Source: CAXQRU01 sp964226685 (GTDB lineage: Bacteria > Pseudomonadota > Gammaproteobacteria > Pseudomonadales > Cellvibrionaceae). Taken from it: a stretch of DNA of 19,640 bases. Where the stretch lies: assembly GCA_964226685.1 (NCBI GenBank), contig CAXQRU010000141.1:1-19640 (forward strand). The letters are read 5' to 3'. The notes beneath the pieces were generated by a model. It was not told where the DNA came from and searched no databases. It saw only the letters and a program-made list of their open reading frames with translations. The first letter of the stretch is position 1. Each line of letters opens with the position of its first letter. Shown here in pieces: positions 13,392 through 19,640 of the stretch. Made by a program: the position numbers and the translations under genes.

Positions 13392-14678
13392 CTAAGCCAA
13401 ACCCAGATTGCTCTCGTTGATACGCTCACGCGCAATGATCTGTTCAAAGTCGTGCCTAGGCAGTTTAATTTCAAGGCAGCTCGCCCCCTGATCATTGTAT
13501 TTTTCGCTTAACACGGCTTGCTTTTCATAAAAAGTGGCAATGAGCCTAGTATGACCTGGAGGCACCGTCAAAGTGACATGCAATATTTCGCCACCTAAAC
13601 GTTCAGTGATAGCCTCCAGCAATAAATCCACTCCTGCACCGGTCATCGCCGACAGCCATACCGCTACCGGTTGTCCATGCTCATCTCGATCAATTCGAGG
13701 AGGCTTTTCAAGTCGATCAATTTTGTTGAACACATTGAGAACAGGGCGATCAGAAGCACCGATTTCATTGAGCACCTCAAGCACCTGTTCGATATTATGA
13801 TCACGCTCTTCACTGATGGTATCAATCACATGCAATAACAAGTCGGCGTGAGTAGCCTCCTCTAAGGTAGCCCGAAATGCCTCAACCAAGCGATGCGGCA
13901 GATGACTGATAAAGCCTACTGTATCAGCAATGATAACGCCCCCTTTGCCCGGCAGCTCAATGCGCCTCATGGTAGGGTCAAGCGTGGCAAACAGCTGATC
14001 TTCAGCGTAAACACTCGCACTTGAGAGCTTGTTGAACAAAGTCGATTTGCCTGCATTGGTATAACCCACCAGAGACACCGTGGGGATCTCGGCCCGCAGC
14101 CTAGCCCGACGACCTTGATCACGCTGTTTGCGCACTTTCTCTAAACGTTTTTGAATGGCCTTGATGCGCTCTCTGAGCAAACGCCTATCCGTCTCAAGCT
14201 GCGTTTCACCCGGGCCACGTAAACCTATACCGCCTTTTTGTCGCTCCAAGTGAGTCCAACCCCGAATCAAGCGTGTGGACATATGCTGCAACTGGGCCAA
14301 CTCCACCTGGAGCTTACCTTCATGTGTTCGCGCCCTTTGGGCAAAAATATCTAAAATTAAACCCGTTCGATCCAGCACTCGACACTCTAGCGCCTTTTCT
14401 AAATTCCGCTCTTGGCTGGGGGTCAATGTGTGATTAAAAATGGCAAGCTGGAGTTCATGCTCTTTCACTTGCTCACGCAACTCTTCAAGTTTGCCAGATC
14501 CCACTAACCAAGTCGCGTGAGGAGAGGCTCTTTTTGCGTAAACATAAGCCACAGGATCACCTCCTGCGGATAGCACGAGCTCCTCAAACTCACGAGGGTC
14601 GTGATTGACTAGGCCATTTGAGAACTCAACGTGAACCAGCAAGGCCAGTTCACCTGAGTCAGGACGATCAAAAAACAA
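13392..14678 (-). CDS. hflX: GTPase HflX (ribosome-splitting factor)
   Basis: This encodes 428 residues of the Obg-HflX GTPase group, which splits stalled ribosomes in heat and other stress. Domains in order are the HflX N-terminal domain (to about 100), a long arginine-rich helical linker (145-195, with LRGPGETQLETDRR), and the G domain with G1 GYTNAGKST (205-213), G3 DTVGF (252-256) and G4 NKID (318-321). The start is TTG at 14678. Family alignment (FFDRPDSGE against E. coli MFDRYDAGE) supports it and no ATG or GTG is near. It lies 16 bases after hfq in the standard miaA-hfq-hflX order. Confidence 0.97.
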   Translation of the reverse strand: MFFDRPDSGELALLVHVEFSNGLVNHDPREFEELVLSAGGDPVAYVYAKRASPHATWLVGSGKLEELREQVKEHELQLAIFNHTLTPSQERNLEKALECRVLDRTGLILDIFAQRARTHEGKLQVELAQLQHMSTRLIRGWTHLERQKGGIGLRGPGETQLETDRRLLRERIKAIQKRLEKVRKQRDQGRRARLRAEIPTVSLVGYTNAGKSTLFNKLSSASVYAEDQLFATLDPTMRRIELPGKGGVIIADTVGFISHLPHRLVEAFRATLEEATHADLLLHVIDTISEERDHNIEQVLEVLNEIGASDRPVLNVFNKIDRLEKPPRIDRDEHGQPVAVWLSAMTGAGVDLLLEAITERLGGEILHVTLTVPPGHTRLIATFYEKQAVLSEKYNDQGASCLEIKLPRHDFEQIIARERINESNLGLA

Positions 14679-14694
14679 TGCGCTTGCCTAACTA

Positions 14695-14940
14695 TTATTC
14701 CTCAGCGTCAGCCTCGGGGTTGGTTGCAGGCACACGCACAGGACGAGCAGGCACGACTGTAGAAACGGCATGCTTATAAACCATTTGACTGACTGTGTTT
14801 TTCAACAAAATCACAAATTGGTCAAACGACTCAACTTGCCCTTGCAACTTAATGCCATTAACTAAATAAATGGAGACAGGAACTCGCTCTTTTCTGAGCA
14901 CGTTTAGGTAAGGGTCTTGTAGGCTATGCCCTTTTGACAT
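14695..14940 (-). CDS. hfq: RNA chaperone Hfq
   Basis: Hfq forms a hexameric Sm-like ring that pairs small RNAs with their mRNA targets. The start at 14940 (MSKGHSLQDPYLN) is preceded by AAGGAG. The upstream in-frame ATG at 14976 would add 12 residues foreign to the family. The 81 residues contain Sm1 (VPVSIYLVNGIKLQGQVESFD) and Sm2 with YKHA at 55-58. RNA-binding Gln8, Asp9, Phe42, Lys56 and His57 are all present. The C-terminal tail (about 15 residues) is short and acidic compared with the E. coli protein, which has about 102 residues. It lies between miaA and hflX. Confidence 0.98.
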   Translation of the reverse strand: MSKGHSLQDPYLNVLRKERVPVSIYLVNGIKLQGQVESFDQFVILLKNTVSQMVYKHAVSTVVPARPVRVPATNPEADAEE

Positions 14941-14984
14941 GGTTTTTCTCCTTAATAAGAAACGCTTGAATGACAAGCAAAAAA

Positions 14985-15012
14985 ATAATATGAGAACGAC
15001 AGTTTACAGCAA
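14985..15012 (-). promoter_or_regulatory. Candidate internal promoter before hfq
   Basis: On the minus strand TTGCTG (15012-15007) and TATTAT (14990-14985) are spaced by 16 bases, the -10 matching at 5 of 6. They lie in the 111-base gap between miaA and hfq, the largest gap inside this operon. A small hairpin (GCTTG/CAAGC) follows in the leader. hfq is known to have its own promoters in E. coli, which makes this plausible. Confidence 0.4.
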
Positions 15013-15051
15013 ATCCAGGCAGACTCTAAATAACTTTAGGATACCTTGATC

Positions 15052-16068
15052 TTATATGGACTTTAAAGGCAAATAGTTCAAGGTTTCTGTCGTGATTTTT
15101 GATATTTTTTTAACTTTATCTTCGTTTTCAAGGTTTTTTGATGATTTTTCGGACAGCTCACGAACAAGCATCTTAACATCAGGCCATTTTCTTAACCAGG
15201 TTAGCTGGCGCTTAGCCAACTGGCGGGTAGCCACGATCGCTCGCTCTACCGCCTCATCTTGGGTGCATTCTCCCGCCAAACATTGCCACATTTGACGATA
15301 ACCCACAGATCGAATAGCTGGCAAATCGATATGCAGATCACCCCTGTCAAAAAGAGCTTGCACTTCCTCGGCAAAACCTTGCTCCATCATTAAAGCAAAA
15401 CGCTGAGCAATACGTTGATGCAAATTCGCTCGGTCATCAGGCCACAAGGCCACTTGCGCAACCTGACACCGCTCGGCCAACCAACTGGCCTGAGCTTGCT
15501 CCTGGCGCCACTGAGTCATCGTCTTGCCGCTCTGACGATAGACCTCCAATGCTCGACCGATACGCTGAGAGTGATTGGGGTGAAGTGTAGAGGCGTACTC
15601 TGGGTCTACCTCGGCCAATAGGCGATGCATATGCGGCCAACCCAACTCCTTGGCCTCTTGCATTAACACCAATCGGATGCCTGGATCTGTCGCCGGCATA
15701 GCCGCCATGCCTTGATAAAGACTGTGAAAATACATATGCGTACCGCCCACTAGAACAGGGATGCGGTCATTGCGGATACTCTCCGTGATCGCGAGTTTGG
15801 CATCACTCATAAATTCCGCAACACTGTAGGCATGGGATGGATCGCAAATATCGATGAGTTGGTGCGGCGCTTTAGCTAATTCTTCAGCGGAAGGCTTGGC
15901 CGTACCCACATCCATACCTCGATAGACCATGGCTGAATCGACACTAATGATATCGATGGGTAGCTTTTCTGACAGAGCAATCGCCAGGTCAGTTTTGCCA
16001 ACGGCGGTTGGCCCCATAATAAAAACCACAAGAGGCCGTTCAGCCGCAACCATCGATTGAGGACGCAT
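15052..16068 (-). CDS. miaA: tRNA dimethylallyltransferase
   Basis: MiaA adds the dimethylallyl group to A37 of tRNAs that read codons starting with U. The 338 residues show the P-loop GPTAVGKT (19-26), the substrate-binding DSAMVYRGMDVGTAKPS, the VGGTHMYFHSL segment, and the LAKRQLTWLRKW signature near the end. The last 35 or so residues are lysine-rich and variable. The gene starts two bases after the mgsA stop and precedes hfq, in its usual place. Here mgsA, not mutL, is immediately upstream. Confidence 0.97.
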   Translation of the reverse strand: MRPQSMVAAERPLVVFIMGPTAVGKTDLAIALSEKLPIDIISVDSAMVYRGMDVGTAKPSAEELAKAPHQLIDICDPSHAYSVAEFMSDAKLAITESIRNDRIPVLVGGTHMYFHSLYQGMAAMPATDPGIRLVLMQEAKELGWPHMHRLLAEVDPEYASTLHPNHSQRIGRALEVYRQSGKTMTQWRQEQAQASWLAERCQVAQVALWPDDRANLHQRIAQRFALMMEQGFAEEVQALFDRGDLHIDLPAIRSVGYRQMWQCLAGECTQDEAVERAIVATRQLAKRQLTWLRKWPDVKMLVRELSEKSSKNLENEDKVKKISKITTETLNYLPLKSI

Positions 16069-16070
16069 CG

Positions 16071-16505
16071 TTAATTAACCGCTAGCGCCTGCTCGGTGTT
16101 CTGGGGAATATAGGTAATCAAGTCACTTGAACCAATGAGAAAATCCGCGGTACTGAGATTACAAGCCATTGGGACATTCCAAACGACGGCCAAACGCATC
16201 AGCGCTTTCACATCGCTGTCGTGTCCTTGGGTGAGCAACGGATCCCAGAAGAAGACCAAATAATCTAGCCTAGCTTCGGCGATCAACGCCCCAATTTGTT
16301 GATCGCCACCTAAAGGACCACTCTTGAGGCAAGTCACATCTAGCCCCAACATGTCTTTTAGTAAGCCCCCTGTCGTGCCCGTCGCATAAATCGTTAGCTG
16401 ACGCAACTTATGTTGCCAACGATCGGCCCACGCAATGAGTTCTGGCTTTTTTTTATCATGGGCTACCAAAGCGATAGTCTTTGATTCAGCGTCCAGTTGG
16501 CTCAT
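16071..16505 (-). CDS. mgsA: Methylglyoxal synthase
   Basis: MgsA converts dihydroxyacetone phosphate to methylglyoxal and phosphate, a bypass that relieves sugar-phosphate build-up when phosphate is scarce. The 144 residues contain the family landmarks LVAHDKKK (His16, Asp17), ATGTTGGLL (phosphate binding), SGPLGGDQQIGALI (catalytic Asp68) and FFWDPL...HDSDVKAL (His95). Length is normal. GGAG lies seven bases before the ATG, and a promoter with an overlapping inverted repeat lies upstream. It is followed after two bases by miaA and appears to head the miaA-hfq-hflXKC operon, which is unusual. Confidence 0.96.
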   Translation of the reverse strand: MSQLDAESKTIALVAHDKKKPELIAWADRWQHKLRQLTIYATGTTGGLLKDMLGLDVTCLKSGPLGGDQQIGALIAEARLDYLVFFWDPLLTQGHDSDVKALMRLAVVWNVPMACNLSTADFLIGSSDLITYIPQNTEQALAVN

Positions 16506-16561
16506 GCTTTTACTCCACAGATTGACGACCGTTTAGACGTCATTAGAATGAAACAGCCGCT

Positions 16562-16589
16562 ATAGTAGACGTTATTTGTTACAAATCAA
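16562..16589 (-). promoter_or_regulatory. Candidate mgsA operon promoter
   Basis: On the minus strand TTGATT (16589-16584) and TACTAT (16567-16562) have 16-base spacing, each matching the sigma-70 consensus at 4 of 6. Initiation would fall near 16555, about 50 bases before the mgsA ATG. The spacer is occupied by an inverted repeat, so access by RNA polymerase could be controlled there. Confidence 0.4.
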
Positions 16590-16596
16590 ACGTCTA
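16566..16596. repeat. Inverted repeat overlapping the mgsA promoter (possible operator)
   Basis: TAGACGTT (16566-16573) is the reverse complement of AACGTCTA (16589-16596). Inside it ATTTG (74-78) pairs with CAAAT (82-86), leaving a two-base bulge and a three-base loop. A third TAGACGT copy lies nearer the gene at 16534-16540. No T-run follows on the minus strand, so it is not a terminator for the upstream FliL-like gene. A dimeric repressor site is the simplest reading. Confidence 0.5.
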
Positions 16597-16672
16597 AAAA
16601 GCAAAAACGCGTCTTCATAACGATTTATTATAAAAGTTTTGATTTGCCGATCATTTAATTATTGGTATTTTG

Positions 16673-17092
16673 TTATCGCTGTATCACAAAGTTATTAAAG
16701 AACAGATCCATGACTCCTTGTTCACCATTTTCTTCTTGAATTAATTCTTGAATTCCGGCTAACGCTGTTTGGCGTAAAAATTCTTTTCCCGCCTGCGTGT
16801 CAATATCTTCATCTCTTTGCTTACTTAACAACATCACCAAGTGATGCCTAATCAGTGGCATATGATGACGCACGGCATTGCCAGCAACAGTATCTTTCAC
16901 CCTCAAAGAAATTTCAACTTTAAGATACTTGAGCTTGCCTTGACCACCATAATTCACTACAAAGGCGGGCTTTAAAGGAATGTAGATCGGACGATCTAAA
17001 ACAGCAGGATCAACGTTATCTCCCTCTTCTTGTGACCAAGCAAACGCTGTCAATAAACATAGAACTAGGGCAACAGTAACACGATAAATCAA
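16673..17092 (-). CDS. FliL-like protein with N-terminal hydrophobic segment
   Basis: TTG at 17092 was chosen as the start because GAGGA sits seven bases upstream and the product then begins with a clean hydrophobic leader (MIYRVTVALVLCLLTAFAWS, then QEEG). Upstream ATGs at 17146 and 17140 would bury this segment. The resulting 139 residues match the FliL pattern: YIPLKPAFVVNY, LKVEISLRV, residues 55-95 with a run of His and Arg, and a closing FNNFVIQR. FliL proteins attach to the flagellar motor near the stator. No flagellar gene is in the window, so this is an orphan FliL-family member whose role may differ. The segment may be a cleaved signal or a membrane anchor. Confidence 0.8.
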   Translation of the reverse strand: MIYRVTVALVLCLLTAFAWSQEEGDNVDPAVLDRPIYIPLKPAFVVNYGGQGKLKYLKVEISLRVKDTVAGNAVRHHMPLIRHHLVMLLSKQRDEDIDTQAGKEFLRQTALAGIQELIQEENGEQGVMDLFFNNFVIQR

Positions 17093-17205
17093 CGCAGATT
17101 CCTCAATAATCGTTTCTCTCACAATAAGTATAGAAGGCATTTGCAAGAATGCGGGAGAGGATGTATTCTGCGAAAGACTTTAGTTAAGCAAGAATTTAGA
17201 AATTT

Positions 17206-17703
17206 ATGCCAATACCTTCGAGCCGTTTAACTTTTCTTGGAATATTTCTTCTTTGCTGCATCGCTATGTTATCTGCCCTGTACATGCAGTATTTCGCCGA
17301 TCTTGAGCCTTGCCGCTTGTGTATCGTTCAACGTGTTTTTGTGATTGGCACTGGCTTGTTTGCTCTGCTCGCGTTTCTCCACAATCCTAAAAACATTGGC
17401 AAAAAAATCTATAGTGTTCTTGCTCTCATTATGTCTGGACTCGGCGGATTCTATGCATACACACACGTTGCACTCCAACAAGCAGCACTAAAAGGAGAGG
17501 CCACGACCTCATGTGGGGTTCCGGTGGAATATGCTTTTGAACATTTTCCCTTGTTTGAAGCGTTAGAGATGTTTTTTGATCCTTCAAAGAGCTGCTCAAT
17601 CATTGACGCCGAATTTCTTGGATTGAGCATACCGGGTTGGACGCTAGTACTTTTTGTGGGCCTAAGTCTTTTACTGCTCTGGCAAATCGTGCGAAAAAAT
17701 TAA
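17206..17703 (+). CDS. dsbB: Disulfide bond formation protein B
   Basis: DsbB reoxidises the periplasmic oxidase DsbA and passes electrons to quinone. The 165 residues have four hydrophobic segments (about 9-27, 44-58, 69-86 and 142-160). The first periplasmic loop carries Cys36-x-x-Cys39 in EPCRLCIVQR, and the second carries the Cys103/Cys130 pair (TSCGVP and KSCSI). All four redox cysteines are therefore present. The ribosome binding site is weak. It lies upstream of rsd in the same direction, 178 bases apart, an association also seen in Pseudomonas with algQ. It is divergent from the FliL-like gene. Confidence 0.96.
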   Translation: MPIPSSRLTFLGIFLLCCIAMLSALYMQYFADLEPCRLCIVQRVFVIGTGLFALLAFLHNPKNIGKKIYSVLALIMSGLGGFYAYTHVALQQAALKGEATTSCGVPVEYAFEHFPLFEALEMFFDPSKSCSIIDAEFLGLSIPGWTLVLFVGLSLLLLWQIVRKN

Positions 17704-17881
17704 TCGCACGACAACTTTTGCGCGCCCCCAAAGAGGGTAAGAAGCCACCCAATTAAAATCGGCGAAGTTTCACTCTAACCAAACTTAAGGAACCTCTGAT
17801 CAAGTAAAATTGACAACAAGTGCTTGATTCCAATCTCAGTTTGACCTATCTTGACTAAACCAGTGAGATTCGGAGAAAACC

Positions 17882-18349
17882 ATGTTAGACAATTGTCAAT
17901 CCGCAAAAGAACGATGGGGCGGCGTCCATTCAATCATTGACCGCTGGCTTCAGGAACGTCAAGAAATGTTGGTAGAATATTGCGCACTCTCCGACGTCGG
18001 GCCATTTGATGACACCAACCCTGAGCATGGTGAACGAGTGAAACGTCTGTGCCAAATTATGATGGATTATGTTTCAGCAGGCCACTTTGAAATCTATGAT
18101 CAACTGATCAAAGAAGGGCGTGAGTTCGAAGATGATGAAGGCTTAACGACGGCTAACGAATTGTATAAAATCATCGATCCCACGACTGAAATTTTATTGG
18201 ACTTCAACGACAAATATGAAGCCATTGACGACCTCTCTTCTCTCAGTGAGGACCTATCAACAGTGGGCCAAGCTCTCGCTACTCGCTTTGAATCTGAGGA
18301 TAAGATGATCGCTGTCCTACACGATGCTCACAAAGACTTGGTTGCCTAA
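17882..18349 (+). CDS. rsd: Rsd/AlgQ-family anti-sigma-70 factor
   Basis: Rsd (AlgQ in Pseudomonas) binds region 4 of the housekeeping sigma factor and shifts RNA polymerase toward alternative sigma factors in stationary phase. The 155-residue all-helical acidic protein begins MLDNCQSAKERWGGVHSIIDRWLQERQEMLVEYCAL, a strong match to the family N-terminus. Further typical stretches are CQIMMDYVSAGHFEIYDQL and ILLDFNDKYE. Length matches E. coli Rsd (158). GGAG lies five bases before the ATG. A TTGACA hexamer (17810-17815) is upstream but has no convincing -10. A strong shared terminator follows. Confidence 0.95.
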   Translation: MLDNCQSAKERWGGVHSIIDRWLQERQEMLVEYCALSDVGPFDDTNPEHGERVKRLCQIMMDYVSAGHFEIYDQLIKEGREFEDDEGLTTANELYKIIDPTTEILLDFNDKYEAIDDLSSLSEDLSTVGQALATRFESEDKMIAVLHDAHKDLVA

Positions 18350-18372
18350 GTTAAGTCATAAGCACTTACTTG

Positions 18373-18407
18373 AAAAACCCACCAAAATGCTCACATCTTG
18401 GTGGGTT
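18373..18407. terminator. Bidirectional intrinsic terminator between rsd and the convergent gene
   Basis: AACCCACCAA (18376-18385) and TTGGTGGGTT (18398-18407) form a perfect 10-base-pair stem with a 12-base loop. Read on the minus strand it is followed by TTTTT (18377-18373), so it ends transcription of the gene at 18420-19040. On the plus strand the tail after the stem (GCTTGTC) is weaker, but the stem still suits the end of rsd. Confidence 0.85.
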
Positions 18408-18419
18408 GCTTGTCAAGGA

Positions 18420-19040
18420 CTAGCATCTGTTTAGAGGAGAGTTAGGCTTAGATGCAACTGGCAAATTTTCTCCAGATAACCGATTTGTCTGACTCGCTGG
18501 TGGACTTTCACCCCTCAAAATCTCCACAACGGAATCACTGATGGATGCTTGATCGGAAGCTTGATCCATATCGATGGCGGCCGGCTTTTGATCAAGCTCT
18601 TCTGAAAGACTAGACGCTGAACTGCCATCATCTTTTAGCAAAGCGTCTATCACCGACGCACTCAAAGAAATTTCATCAGAAGCTTGGTTGATATCGACTG
18701 CAGCCGGCTTTTGATCTGCATCTACTTTGACCGCTGATTTTTTTTTAAAATACTGGATCTCAGTTTGAGGCGTTGCAGTTAAACTCAGCCTATGCTGATG
18801 GAAGCCCAACAAAAAGCTATCTACCACTTCTGACTGGTGGAATATTTCAATGGCTCCCTCCAGTGTTTTGCTGGAAGGCTGAGCAATTAGTGCCGACATC
18901 CGATCCATTCCAGACGCCCGAAGGAGCTGCCTAGACAAATCAGGTATTGGTTGCCACCGCTGCTGATTAGACTCGACTGGCTGATTTAGCTCAACCGACT
19001 GTAAACTCGACCTAGTCGATGAATTGATATTTTTGTCCAT
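18420..19040 (-). CDS. Hypothetical low-complexity protein with an internal 41-residue duplication
   Basis: I recognise no family. The 206 residues are polar and acidic, with no signal peptide or membrane segment, rich in Ser, Asp, Gln and Ala, and probably disordered in the C-terminal half. Residues 109-135 and 150-176 are two copies of a DQKPAA[VI]D-x2-QASD unit followed by SVIDALL/SVVEILR, spaced 41 residues apart. The N-terminal part (20-95) contains more helical-looking sequence (IPDLSRQLLRASGMDRMSALI). A good GGAG lies five bases before the ATG, and the gene ends at the bidirectional terminator, so it is probably real. The function is unknown. Confidence 0.7.
   Translation of the reverse strand: MDKNINSSTRSSLQSVELNQPVESNQQRWQPIPDLSRQLLRASGMDRMSALIAQPSSKTLEGAIEIFHQSEVVDSFLLGFHQHRLSLTATPQTEIQYFKKKSAVKVDADQKPAAVDINQASDEISLSASVIDALLKDDGSSASSLSEELDQKPAAIDMDQASDQASISDSVVEILRGESPPASQTNRLSGENLPVASKPNSPLNRC
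18513..18716 (-). repeat. Internal coding duplication (two 81-bp copies)
   Basis: The copies lie at 18636-18716 and 18513-18593, 123 bases apart. Both contain GCCGGCTTTTGATC on the plus strand and encode the DQKPAA unit of the hypothetical protein. They have diverged, more in the C-terminal part of the unit, so the duplication is not recent. Confidence 0.7.
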
Positions 19041-19226
19041 ATAAACTCCATGTAGTAACAGACGCTGGTAAAAGTTAGACAGGTCAAGCCCATCAAAGCC
19101 TTAAGCATTTCAGGCCCCAAAAAGTTTACAAGCCTCGCTGCGATCACACAAGCACTCAAACATCTGTAGAGATACTGAACAAATTTAGGTATCATGCCCT
19201 AAATCATCAGCAACCTGATCCACCCT

Positions 19227-19640
19227 ATGAGTCAAATTAAAGTCCGCATTGCCATCAACGATAAACCTAGCTCCACCAACGAACAGGAGAGTTACGTGTA
19301 CGACTACAAAAGAATTTTTGGCGCCATCGCACTACTCATTGTACTGATCTTTGTACTCAGCATGTGGTATCTCTCGCCCACTCAACCAAGCCTTGCTGAA
19401 ACCAAAAGCGCTGAAACGCCCACCAAAACTGAAATACTGGCGTTCGAGGCTGAGGCTATTGAGGTGGCGCAAGCGCCTGAGACTTCCGAGACTTCCGAGA
19501 CTTCCGAGACTTCCGAGACTTCCGAGACTTCCGAGACTGCCGAGACTGCCGAGACTTCCGAGACTGCCGAGACTGCCGAGACTGCCGAGACTGCCGAGAC
19601 TGCCGAGACTGCCGAGACTGCCGAGACTGCCGAGACTGCC
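19227..19640 (+). CDS. Membrane-anchored protein with a Glu-Thr-Ser/Ala repeat tract (partial, runs off the window)
   Basis: The frame is open from ATG 19227 to the window edge (138 codons, no stop). Residues 1-28 are polar (MSQIKVRIAINDKP), residues 30-49 are a single membrane span, and residues 50-84 are rich in Glu, Thr and Ala. From codon 85 the protein is pure ETS/ETA repeat. The ATG has a poor ribosome binding site. An in-frame GTG at 19296 follows AGGAGAG closely and may be the true start, which would leave the span almost at the N-terminus. The N-terminus faintly recalls proteins with a C-terminal DUF2914 domain, but the diagnostic part lies outside the window. It is divergent from the hypothetical gene. 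Confidence 0.7.
   Translation, partial: MSQIKVRIAINDKPSSTNEQESYVYDYKRIFGAIALLIVLIFVLSMWYLSPTQPSLAETKSAETPTKTEILAFEAEAIEVAQAPETSETSETSETSETSETSETAETAETSETAETAETAETAETAETAETAETAETA
19479..19640 (+). repeat. 9-bp in-frame tandem repeat, 18 copies to the window edge
   Basis: Units GAGACTTCC (ETS) and GAGACTGCC (ETA) repeat without any indel or other substitution. Units 1-6 are ETS, 7-8 ETA, 9 ETS and 10-18 ETA. The only variable base is the seventh (T or G). Phase matches codons exactly and copy-number change would keep the frame. The array continues past the window, so total copy number is unknown. Confidence 0.97.

Noticed and set aside
14963..14983. Hairpin GCTTG/CAAGC next to an A/T run before hfq, considered as a terminator after miaA
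   Set aside because: On the minus strand the T-run comes before the stem, not after, so it has the wrong order for termination. It may be a leader hairpin.
18986..19195. Minus-strand 69-residue ORF upstream of the hypothetical gene
   Set aside because: It overlaps the start of the better supported gene in another frame, lacks a ribosome binding site, and has no recognisable features beyond incidental hydrophobicity.
18420..19640. Possibility that either repeat-bearing gene near rsd is AlgP, which lies near algQ in Pseudomonas and has KPAA repeats
   Set aside because: AlgP is strongly basic with lysine-rich tandem KPAA repeats and no membrane span. The proteins here are acidic, KPAA occurs only twice, and the edge protein has a membrane span.
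19479..19640. CRISPR-like reading of the tandem array
   Set aside because: The units are 9 bp with no spacers and keep the reading frame, so it is a coding microsatellite-type repeat.

Overview
The window looks like a chromosomal contig end from a marine-type gammaproteobacterium, probably in the wider Pseudomonadales/Cellvibrionales range. The evidence is gene content and order: lgt-thyA-folA, rppH-ptsP, miaA-hfq-hflX-hflK-hflC and dsbB next to rsd/algQ are all arrangements known from Pseudomonas and relatives. This rests on recognising protein families by eye, without any search. No rRNA, tRNA or CRISPR array was seen.

Bases 1-68 are not genomic. They are an Illumina TruSeq P7/index/read-2 adapter left on the contig end. 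Bases 69 to about 1042 are the edge of a decayed chromosomal integron. It holds a partial attC site cut by the adapter, one cassette gene of unknown function reading left, a probable attI/cassette junction with a candidate cassette promoter, a 122-bp imperfect inverted repeat, a LexA-like box, and a truncated, multiply frameshifted integron integrase pseudogene reading right.

Bases 1208-4757 (minus strand) carry lgt, thyA and folA as a tight operon, followed by a FadL-type outer-membrane porin gene. Lgt makes the first modification of lipoproteins. ThyA and FolA together make dTMP and recycle the dihydrofolate produced. At 4857-10866 lie an NRDE/TANGO2 protein (+), rppH-ptsP (-), a HAD-IB phosphatase (+), and a CheC-like phosphatase followed by a PAS-GGDEF diguanylate cyclase (-). 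Several convergent pairs here overlap at their 3' ends.

Bases 11020-16505 (minus strand) form a six-gene run, mgsA-miaA-hfq-hflX-hflK-hflC, closed by a clear intrinsic terminator. It joins methylglyoxal synthesis to the usual tRNA-modification, RNA-chaperone, ribosome-rescue GTPase and FtsH-regulator cluster. Its most unusual feature is HflC, which carries an insert of about 80 residues resembling a complete lipoyl/biotinyl domain, including the lysine-bearing TDK turn.

Bases 16673-19640 hold an orphan FliL-like protein (-), dsbB (+), rsd (+), a shared bidirectional terminator, a low-complexity protein with an internal duplication (-), and a membrane-anchored protein (+). That last gene runs off the window inside a near-perfect 9-bp tandem array coding for Glu-Thr-Ser/Ala. 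The strongest leads are the lipoyl-like insert in HflC, the integron remnant with its half-site logic intact, and the 9-bp coding repeat at the right edge.
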